Source of the DNA: a virus
Strand: one strand, 5' to 3'
DNA: 64,000 nt
Virus record (IMG/VR): IMGVR_UViG_3300042330_000433
Span: 28,213 to 92,212 of that record
The notes under the pieces were generated by a model. It was not told the origin of the DNA. It saw only the letters and a program-made list of their open reading frames with translations, and did no database searches. Position 1 is the first letter of the stretch; each line of letters opens with the position of its first letter. Made by a program: the position numbers and the translations under genes. This document shows positions 10,091 through 20,300 of this stretch, one piece after another.

Positions 10091-13000
10091 ATGGAAGATG
10101 AAGAATTAAATAGTTATGATAAGAATTTTTTAGATTCTTTAGATGCTGGATATAAAAAATTTAATACTCCTAAAAATAAAAAATTAGCAACTAGAAATGC
10201 TTTTGATTCAGAAATACATCGTGTTAATTTTGATAGTTCTAATCAAGATGAATTAAGAGAAGGAATTAATCCTTTTCTTAATCAATTTGTAGATTTAAAT
10301 GCTGAAGATCCATACAATGAAATAAGAGCTTCTAATCAATCAGGTGGTGAGCAATTAATGAAAGGTTTTGGTAGAGCTACTTCTAAAGCATTAACTGAAG
10401 TAGCTAAATTACCAGGGGTTGTAGCAGGTTCACTTGCAGCTCCATTTGTGGAAGATGGTAAAGGAATGGATATGGCATTTAATAATGCTTGGATAAGATC
10501 TTTGGATGAAATACATGAAAAAATAAATACTGATTTATTACCTGTGTATACTGCAAAAGCAGTTTCAGAAGGTAATTTATGGGATAATATATCTTCTACT
10601 TCATTTTGGGCAACTGATGGAGCTGATGGTATTGGTTTCGTTGCTGCAATGTTTGTTCCTGGAGCAATATTTCAATATGCAGGTTTAGGTGGTAAATTAA
10701 TTAACACCTTAGCTAATTCTTCTAAATTAGCTAAATATACATCAATGGTTGGTAAAGCTGAAGATGCTGTAAACACTTTAAAGTTTATGGGTGTTAGTGG
10801 TAGAAATATTGATAGTGGTATGGCTATCTTTGGAAATACTATATTTGAAGCAGGTGCTGAAGCAAAAGGTGTGGGTGATGATTTAGATTCTAAAAAAGAA
10901 GATTTTTTAAATACTTATATTAATAAAGGTTATAGTCCTGAAGAAGCTGAAGAATTATTTAATGAACAAAGAGCTCTTGCAATGAAAGATACTTTTATAG
11001 CAAATGTTGGAATATTACTTGGACCAAATGCTATAATGCATAAAGCTATTTGGGGCAAAGCTGCTCAAAAATATGAAAAAACTACAGAACAAGGTATAAA
11101 AAGTATTGCAGAAAGAACAGGAACTAGTCTTGGTAGAGTAGGTGGTGCGTTTGCTTCTGAAGGTTTTTGGGAAGAAGGTTCTCAAACTACTGTTGAAAAT
11201 ATGTATGTTGATAAAGCAATGCGTGGTGAACTTGGTAAAAATTTTACAAGTGATGCTTCTATTGGTGATTTTACTAAAGAATATATAAATACTATAAGTA
11301 GTACAGATGGTCAAAAAGCAATATTCTTAGGTGGAGCAATTGGTGGACCAATGATGTCATATCAAGGTAGGAAACAAGATGTAGCTAATAGAAAAAGTAC
11401 AAATTTAATTTTAGATAATATTGATAAACAAATTACTAATTTTAATACAACTTTTGATAATGATATTTATTTAAAAAATGAAGATGGTACATTTCAATTT
11501 GAAGTTGATGAAAATAATGAACCAACTACTAAAAGAAAATTAAATTATAAAAAAGTAAGAGAAGTAGCAAAAGCTTTAAACTATACAGAACAACAATCTG
11601 AATTATTAGATTTAGCAATTGAATCAGGTAATATAGATGTAGTTGAACAAATAAAACAAGATGCTATTTTTAATTTAATTATACCTGCAATATTTAATGG
11701 TGAAGCAGGATTAACTGCTTTAGAACAAAAACTTACTGCAGATAGTAAATTTAATGAACTAGTTGAAAGAGATAATATTTCAGATGAAAAGAATAAAACA
11801 AAAACTTTTGTTAAAGAAACTTTAGAAACTGCAAAATATCTTCAAAAACAAAATGAAAAATTTACAGATTTTAGTAAAGATGTAATTCAATTAGAAAATG
11901 AAAAAGCAACTTTTGAACAAAAAACTGATTTTTTAAATAAATTAAATACAAGTTATTTAAATACAAAACATGTTTTAAGACAACTTGAAAAAAACTTAAA
12001 AACTGAAGAAACTAAAAGAAGTAATATTTTAGAAGAACTTGGTTTAGAAACTAATTTACAAACTGAAGATGAATTATTAGTTAATGCTGAAACAAATAAT
12101 GAATTACTAAAACAAACTAATGATAAAATTAGAGAAATAGAATCTAACATAAAAGATAATAAAAAATCTATTTCTGAAATTTGGCAAAGTAAATTAATTA
12201 ATAAAAGTTTTAATGATTATATAAAAGCAGATGAAGCTGAAACTAAAGAAGCATCTGAAGAAAAAGTTTTAGAAGCTCAAGAAGTTTTAGATACAATTAA
12301 ATCATTTGAAGATGAAGAAGATTTAAAAAATTACTTTTCTAAATTACCTCAAATTCAAAAAGATAATCATATTATTAGTGAAGAAGTTCAAGAACAATTT
12401 AGAAAAATTAAAGAAGCTCAAGCTTTACAAAAACAAATTAATGAAGTTGAAGCTTTAGATAAAGATAAAGAAAAGTTTGAAAAAGATTCATTTATACCAA
12501 CTGATACAACACCTGAAACTAAAGAATCTATAGTAGAAACAACAGTACAAGGTTTAGAAACATTACAAACTTCTGATAATCCAGAAGTTGATAAGTCTGA
12601 TAATATTATAGATAAAAGTGCAAATGGTATTCAGTCAGTAAATGAAGCTACTAATCCAACAAATGTTGCTAAAAATCAAGGTGCTGCTAGAATTATAAGT
12701 ACAAATCTTACTACTGGTAAAGCATTATTTCCTAATTTAGAAAGTTTTGTAACTTATGAAAAAGAACCTAGAGATAAAACTAAAGATAGAGTAACTTTTG
12801 ATGTAGGTGATATTAATCCTAAAAATGAATCTTTTACTGCAAATGAAATTTTTAAAAGAATTAAAAATGGTGAAATTTTAACTAAAGATGAAATTGAATA
12901 TGCTGCTAAGTATTTACCAATTAGTGTTACTTTATCTAATAAAGGTAATTCAGCAACATCATTTATTGATTCTATGTCAAGTCAATCACCAAAAATTGTA

Positions 13001-14317
13001 GAAATAGAAACGTTACCACTTCGTAGAAGTATTATAAATGCTTTAATTGAAAACAAAGGTTCTTTTGATGGTATTATAGGTAAAGTTAATAAACAATTCA
13101 CAGGAGCTCTTAAATTAGGTGAACAAAATTCTAATATATTAGAGTTAGATGTATTTAAAAATATGTCTGAAGAAGATAAAATTAAATATTTTAAAAAAAA
13201 TACCGTATATGTTACTAATAAAGGAGAAGTTAAATATACTTCTAATAATGTAACTGATAATACTAAAGTTTTATCAAGTAGTAATAAAGGTGAAGTGTTT
13301 CTTAAAATACCAATGGTTAATGGTGAAATATTTTATTTAAAATTAAATACTAGTAGATTAAGTGATGAAAAAGCTGAATCTGTATTAGATTTAATTATAC
13401 TACGTTCTAATATATTAAATAAACAACAAGAATTTAATATAGATGAATTAGAAAAATATATTACAGATAACTTACCAAGTTTATTAACTGAATTTAATTT
13501 TGTTAAAAATAATAATGATAGCATTGATGTTACTTTAGAAAAAGTAATTAATTTTGTAGTGTTTTCTCAAAATACAAATGCTAAAACTAAATTAATTTTA
13601 GGTAATGACGGTAAATTAGTATTAGGAGAATTATTACATAAAGTTAATTCACAAATTCCAGAATGGAGTGGTCAATTAGAAAGTTATACTTATACTACCG
13701 ATAGTTTAAATAATTTAGACAGTAATCAAAAACAAGCAATTGTAGAGTATCTTAAATATAAAAGACATAATGTTTTAATTACTAAAGATAGCTCTGCTAC
13801 ATTTAATAATGATGATTATATTAAATATTTATTAGGTATTAATTCAGATTATGCTGTATTAACAACTAATGCTGTAGTGAATGAACCAACATTTCAAGGT
13901 TATTCTAATATATATTTAGATCAAACTGTTGTAAATAAAAAAGCTAAAAAACAAGTTGTAGCTGAAGAAACTAAAGAAGTTAAACTGGATACTACTGAAG
14001 ATTTATTAGGTTCATTAGAAGGTATGTTTGGTGATGATGTTGTTCAAACAGTTAAACCAATAGCACCACCAGAAGTTGTTGCTCAACAAGAATTAGATTT
14101 TGAAACTAAAAAAATTAAATCTAATAAACTAAATGATATATTTAAAAATGCAGATGCTAAAACTAAAGCTAAAATAGTTGCTGTAATAGCTAAACAATTA
14201 GGAATGATGGATAAAGTTAATCCTAAAGATATGAATAGTAGTTTTAATGAATTATTTAAAGAACTTAAAGATAACGAAACTTTACAACAAGAAATTAAAA
14301 AAATATGTGGATTATAA
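10091..14317 (+). CDS. Large putative injected virion protein
   Basis: A 1408-residue protein. Residues about 95-260 hold glycine/alanine-rich hydrophobic stretches (KLPGVVAGSLAAPF; GFVAAMFVPGAIFQYAG; FLGGAIGGPMMS further on) that could insert in membranes. Residues about 440-800 are strongly charged and predicted to be a long coiled coil. The C-terminal third is mixed alpha/beta. No catalytic motif is seen. Size and position match the giant cargo proteins of crAss-like phages that lie before the RNA polymerase. The gene ends right at the promoter for the polymerase gene. Confidence 0.5.
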   Translation: MEDEELNSYDKNFLDSLDAGYKKFNTPKNKKLATRNAFDSEIHRVNFDSSNQDELREGINPFLNQFVDLNAEDPYNEIRASNQSGGEQLMKGFGRATSKALTEVAKLPGVVAGSLAAPFVEDGKGMDMAFNNAWIRSLDEIHEKINTDLLPVYTAKAVSEGNLWDNISSTSFWATDGADGIGFVAAMFVPGAIFQYAGLGGKLINTLANSSKLAKYTSMVGKAEDAVNTLKFMGVSGRNIDSGMAIFGNTIFEAGAEAKGVGDDLDSKKEDFLNTYINKGYSPEEAEELFNEQRALAMKDTFIANVGILLGPNAIMHKAIWGKAAQKYEKTTEQGIKSIAERTGTSLGRVGGAFASEGFWEEGSQTTVENMYVDKAMRGELGKNFTSDASIGDFTKEYINTISSTDGQKAIFLGGAIGGPMMSYQGRKQDVANRKSTNLILDNIDKQITNFNTTFDNDIYLKNEDGTFQFEVDENNEPTTKRKLNYKKVREVAKALNYTEQQSELLDLAIESGNIDVVEQIKQDAIFNLIIPAIFNGEAGLTALEQKLTADSKFNELVERDNISDEKNKTKTFVKETLETAKYLQKQNEKFTDFSKDVIQLENEKATFEQKTDFLNKLNTSYLNTKHVLRQLEKNLKTEETKRSNILEELGLETNLQTEDELLVNAETNNELLKQTNDKIREIESNIKDNKKSISEIWQSKLINKSFNDYIKADEAETKEASEEKVLEAQEVLDTIKSFEDEEDLKNYFSKLPQIQKDNHIISEEVQEQFRKIKEAQALQKQINEVEALDKDKEKFEKDSFIPTDTTPETKESIVETTVQGLETLQTSDNPEVDKSDNIIDKSANGIQSVNEATNPTNVAKNQGAARIISTNLTTGKALFPNLESFVTYEKEPRDKTKDRVTFDVGDINPKNESFTANEIFKRIKNGEILTKDEIEYAAKYLPISVTLSNKGNSATSFIDSMSSQSPKIVEIETLPLRRSIINALIENKGSFDGIIGKVNKQFTGALKLGEQNSNILELDVFKNMSEEDKIKYFKKNTVYVTNKGEVKYTSNNVTDNTKVLSSSNKGEVFLKIPMVNGEIFYLKLNTSRLSDEKAESVLDLIILRSNILNKQQEFNIDELEKYITDNLPSLLTEFNFVKNNNDSIDVTLEKVINFVVFSQNTNAKTKLILGNDGKLVLGELLHKVNSQIPEWSGQLESYTYTTDSLNNLDSNQKQAIVEYLKYKRHNVLITKDSSATFNNDDYIKYLLGINSDYAVLTTNAVVNEPTFQGYSNIYLDQTVVNKKAKKQVVAEETKEVKLDTTEDLLGSLEGMFGDDVVQTVKPIAPPEVVAQQELDFETKKIKSNKLNDIFKNADAKTKAKIVAVIAKQLGMMDKVNPKDMNSSFNELFKELKDNETLQQEIKKICGL

Positions 14318-14349
14318 TTTGGTTATATCAAATTAATTTCGTATATTTG
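14318..14349 (+). promoter_or_regulatory. Bacteroidota-type promoter for the RNA polymerase gene
   Basis: TTTG at 14318-14321, a 20-base spacer and TATATTTG at 14342-14349. The start codon is at 14365, giving a leader of only about 9 bases. The -33 element is part of a 6-bp palindrome (AATTTG...CAAATT), which could bind a regulator or form a weak hairpin. This suggests the polymerase gene can be transcribed by the host enzyme. Confidence 0.65.
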
Positions 14350-14364
14350 TATAAATTATAAAAT

Positions 14365-17300
14365 ATGGCATGTACAAGAGTATCAATTACAGGTAAATCC
14401 GAATCAATATTATTTGATACAATCTATAATAATTTAGCAAATCAAAATGAACAGCTTGCTGATGAAATGTTTAGTCATTTTAAAAGTGAGCTTTTTAAAA
14501 AAGATTTTGGTAATTTTATTGAAGATTATAATAATAATATTATATCTGATAGAACAGACGAAAATGGTGAACCAAAACTGTTTTATAATGAAACAGCTAA
14601 AAAATATTATTATCTAAATAAAGATAATGAAACAATATATTTTCCTTTAGTTAATAGAGGACTTCGTTCTATTTGGAATTATGACCAAATTAATAAAATT
14701 AAATCTAGATTAGCATTAGCTTATTTTAGTAAATCTAAATTAGATTTTAATAATATTAATTTTGATAAAGCTTCACCATTACCTAAATTAAAAGATTTTA
14801 TTCTTAAAGAAATTCAAGATAAAATTAATTCTTTAGAAGAAGAAGGTGAATACTTTTCAGCAATGTCATTAGAAGAGTCTTTAAATAATTTAGATGAATT
14901 AGTTTCAAATGTAGAAAGTTTCTTTAAAGAAATGAATCTTGAAATTAAAGAAGATGAAGAAAATGGTGAATGGATAGTTGAAGAAGAAGGTAAAGATCCA
15001 GTATTTAATCAACATTCTGCTGAAAGAAATACTAAAAAAAGTGTAAGTACAAATGTGAAACTAAGATTAAGTTTACTTAAAGATAATGAAAACTTAGATC
15101 CTATTTGGAATGAACCTACTTTTCTTAACAGAGATATGGTTTATGCTGCATTACAGGGTGTTTTATGTGAAGAAATTCCACTTCCTGGTGAAGATATATT
15201 TGAATTGCATAAAAGTGCTTTAAATCGCATATTAGCAAAGAAACCATTTCTTAAAGAATTACATAGTTATTTAAATAGTCCTGACATTACTGAAAATCAA
15301 AAAAGTGAATTTAGTCAAGCTTTTAATTTAATTAAAAATAATCATATTGTTAGTCAGTATATTACTGATAAAAATAATGTAGTTACACATAAAAATTTAC
15401 AAATTTCAGATACAGGTTCTAAAACTACAAAAGTTAAAGAACAATGGGATGAAAATTTTCAAAATATATTTTTATCTAAAACTAATAAATTAAAAGATGA
15501 TTCTGTAAAAAGAATAATTAATGCAGGTAAAGTTATTAAATCTAATATTGATAATATTCAAGAATTTAATAAATCTATTAAAACTGGTGTTGAATCTGAA
15601 TTACAACCTAAATTTACTAAATTAGTTGAAGATATAAATTTATTTTTAAAAGCATTAGGTATTGAAACTACTCAAGAAGGTTTACAAATATATTTAGATA
15701 ATTATGGTAAAGATATTTCTTTACAAGATATGACTAATAATTTACTTACATTAGCTATTCAAACAGAATATGTAGTTAAAGGACTTAGTTCTAAATATGA
15801 AAAAGAAACTAAAGATTATAGTAGCTTTTTAACATTATCTCAAACATTTAATAAATTAGCAGCTGCTGAAGCATTTATGTTAACTGAAGGTTCTGATGCA
15901 ACTATATTAACAGGTGGTAAACAAAAATGGATTTATTCTTATCCATCTTATTTATCTAGTACTATTAATCAATGGAAGAGAAATCCTCAAATATTATTAG
16001 ATTTATATAAATCAGGTCAATATCAATTAGGTTCTTATTATATGGGAGTTTTAACAGCTTCTACTGATGTTAATGGTAATAAACTAGGATATAATTCAAA
16101 TGCTGAACAAATTGAAGCATCTCGTAAATTACTTGATAAAATTGATTTAGGTATCATGAATCAAATGAGTACTGAAACTGATTTTAAAAAGACTACTGAT
16201 TTATCATATAAAGATTATCTTACAGATTATATTAATAAAGTAATTATTGGAGAATTTTCAAGAACGACTACACCTGCTGATAAAACTACAGATTTACAGA
16301 TTAAATTTAATTTACCTGTATCTTCTTATAATGGAATAGTAGATGGTCAGTTACAATTAAAAAAACAAACTAAAGATATATTCTTTAATTATTTTGCATC
16401 TGAATATCATAGAATGTTAGAAGCAAGTAATGAAGTTGATAATGCTAATAATGGAGTAAGTAATGATAAATTAACACCTCATTATCATTATCAGTATCAA
16501 GTTAAAAATTCTAAAGGTGAATCAATAGTTAATCCAAATCCTTATGATAAATCAGGTAATGCTTTTAAATCTCAATACTTTGAAAATTTATCACCTAATT
16601 CTAAAAATCAAACTGAATTAGAAAAACAATTAACTGATCGTTTATATACAGGTAGTAAATTTAATTATAGTTTGTTAGAAAGAGGATTAGATCCTGAATT
16701 AGATCAATTATTTGATTCATATCTTCAAGAAAACTTTCATAAAAGATTTACTGAAACTTTAAATTATTTACAAAGTTCTGATATTTTTATTAGAAATGCT
16801 AAAGGATTTATTGTTCCTAATAAAATAGATAAAAATACATTAGATACTCAATATAAAAACATATCTGAATTACAAAAAGCTTATGCTATTACTTCAGATT
16901 TTATGGTTAATGGATTAATTAACAATATTGAATTTTCTAAAATGTTTAGTGGTGATGTTGCTTACTATAAAAATATGGTAGATTATAAAAAACGTGTACC
17001 TGCAACATATACTGATGGATTACAATTAAGAATAAATAAAGATAATGAAACATTTAAAATTGCTACAATTGAAAGTGTTAATCGTAAATCACCATTTTAT
17101 GATTTATTAGTTGAATCTTTAGGTAAAAATGAAGCTAAACCATATGAATCTATAAATAGTGCTGATGCACAAGCTTGGATTACTCCTGCAAGATGGAAAT
17201 TTTTAATTAAAGCTTTAGGTAAATGGACTACAGGTGCAGACAGTCATGAATCTGTATATCATAAAATGATGGATACTAGTGGTAAAAATTTAATTTATAC

Positions 17301-20300
17301 TCAAAAAGAACTTAAATTAGCTGCTCAACCATTAAAAGGTGTATATTTTTATAGAGATGCTTCTGGTAAACCTGTTTATTTAAAATATTCGCAAGCTGTT
17401 TTATCACAAGCATTAGTTAAAAATTCTGATTTAGAAAAGTTATTCAATAAAATGAATGCTGATAAAATTGATGAAGTTATTACATTTGATGGTGTAAAAG
17501 TAGGATCTATTGAACCAACTAAAATACATGATGATAATGGAAATATTAAAGATGAATTTGAGTTAAATAGTCAAACTTTATTTAATAGAGGGTGGAAACT
17601 TCAACAAGATTTACCAACTAAAACATTTAAAGATTTAGATGTTGGTTCACAAATTCAGAAAAATATATTTGCAGGTTTATTACATAATAAAACTCTTGAA
17701 GGATTTGAATTAGATGGTAATCTATATAATGGTCAACAAATTATTACTGAAATAGTAAAAGCTGTCACAGGTTTAACTAATGAAGGTTTGAATTCACTTA
17801 AAAAAGAATTTAAAATTGATGATAATTTTAAAATTGGTAATATATCAGGTTTTTATAAATCATTAATTGCTGAATTAGTTAAAAGAGGTGGTTCTGAGAA
17901 TGTAGTAACTGCTTTAAATGCAGAAACAACTATTGTAGGTATTCCACAATCAGCAGGTAAATTATTTAATATATTTGCTTCAGTGATGAATAGCAGACTT
18001 ATTAAAATTAAAACTAATGGTGGTTCATTTATTCAAATGAGTAACTTTGGTTTAAATAAAATTGAAGCTGAATCACAAGGAGTTAGATGGTCGCCATTAG
18101 CAGATAATACTACTAATGAACCTTATATTTATGTAAATCCAGATACAAATAGACCAACTGTTAAACCAGGTGGAATATTATTGTCAGGATCATTTTTATC
18201 AAAACATGTTCCTAATTGGAGAAAATATTCTAATGAAGAATTATTTGTTAGTTATGATGGTGGTGAACCTATTATTAATAAAAAAATACAAGAAACTATA
18301 ATTGGTTATAGAATTCCTAATCAAGGTCTTGCATCCAATGATGCATTAAGAATTGTAGGAATACTTCCAGAAGCATCTGGAGATACTGTTGTAGCTTATA
18401 CAGGTATTACTACTAAAACAGGTTCAGATTTTGACGTTGATAAAATGTATGTAATGTTTCCATCTTATAGTAAAAACTCTGAAACTGATAGATTAGAATA
18501 TAATAATTATGATGAAAACAATATTACTAAAAAAGGATTACAAAATAGATTAATTGAATTATATAAATCTGTATTAACACATCTTGAAGTATATAAATCT
18601 GTAATGAAACCAATTGATATTGATTTTATACAGAATGAACTTAATGCTTTATTTCCAGGTACATCTACTATATTTATGAATCATTTTGATCCAGAAGTAG
18701 ATCTTAAATTAAGATATTCTTTTTTAGGTGGTAAAGCTGGAGTTGGTCAAGAGGCTAATGCAATGGTTGATATTAGTAGAGAAGGTAATCTATCTTTATT
18801 AGGAGTTAAAAATATATTATGGGGTCATCACAATGAATTAAATGAATCTAAATTTGATGAAGAATTTTCAGAAGAATTATCTGAAGAAGAATTAGATTAT
18901 TATGCAGCTCAAATGCTTAAACCTAATAGTTCTACAGAACGTATTAATGAATTTAAAGATGAACTACGTAAAGTAAAAATTGGTGATTCATTAACAGCTA
19001 TTTTGAATGCATTTGTAGATATTGCAAAAGATCCTTATATTTCAAAAGGTAACTGGATTATGTCAACAACTAATGTTGGTAATATGTTACTTAGATTAGG
19101 AGCACATCCATTATATGTAGTTAACTTTTTAGCAAATCCAATTATTAAACAATATGTAGATTTTCAAAAATCTAAAGAGGGTTTAACAGATGTTCAAGAT
19201 AGTGGTGATACAATTGAAAAATTTAAAAAAGAAATTGTAATTAATGCACTTGATAAAGTAGAAGGTTATACAATTAGTCTTGGTAATATATATAAAGATT
19301 ACTTTAGTCAATTAAATATAGATTATAAAAAAGAAAGATTAGCTTATCAATTAGATAATAAAATTATTACATTGCAAGAATATAATAGTTCTATTGAAAG
19401 TATAGATAAAAGTTTTAAAAATGTATCTGAAGTTTTATTAAAAAAATTAAAAATTCCTGTTGAAGAATTAACAAGGGTTATTGATAATATGAAACAACAA
19501 CATGATATAGCTTTTAATCCTAATAAATTAAATATATTTGATAGAAAAACTAATCAATGGGATAAATATAAATTAAATTTAGAATATTTTAGAAATCAAA
19601 ATACTACTAAAACACCAGATATTAACTTTCAAATTAATTTACTTAATGCTTTTAAAGAATTACAAGAGTATAGTAAAAATGTAAGAGAAAATGTTGTTGT
19701 ATCTAAACTAGATACTGATGGTATGGGTAAAAGTCATAATGATTTATTTGCATTATTTAATCAAAAAGAACAAATAATGACTAAAGTTAATAATGAAGTA
19801 ATAGGAGCTATAAAAGGCTTTAATACTAAGTTTGAAGGTACAACATTAGAAGCTTATTATAATAGCTTAAAATGGGTTAAAAACGTAGTAGAAAACAATG
19901 CTTTGTTATTTCCTACAGGTACATCTCAAATACAATCTATATTTAATGAAGTTTCTAATGATTTATACGGTACTAATTTAGTTAACTCTGAATTAGTAAC
20001 AAAGTTATCTAAAGATTATAATACATATTTGTTAAACAAAGTATTTGATATATCTATTGAAGAAAATGATGATATACTTACTAATTTACCTAAAAGATTA
20101 CATGATTTTAATGAAGAAAATAAAGGTAAGTACTTTTTATTAGATGAATTAAATATTAAAATTTCTAAATCTAAAAAATATCAATCTAGTATTGAATTAA
20201 ATAATAGAAAGAAATCTACAACATATGAAACATTATTTACTAATTCATGGAAAGATTTAATGATAGATAATCCATCATTAGCTGAAGATTTAATTAAATA

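Noticed and set aside
11015-11314. Frames on the - strand inside the large + genes (also at 8533, 11953, 13333 and 25287)
   Set aside because: They are opposite to conserved genes, low in complexity and follow from codon bias in AT-rich DNA.
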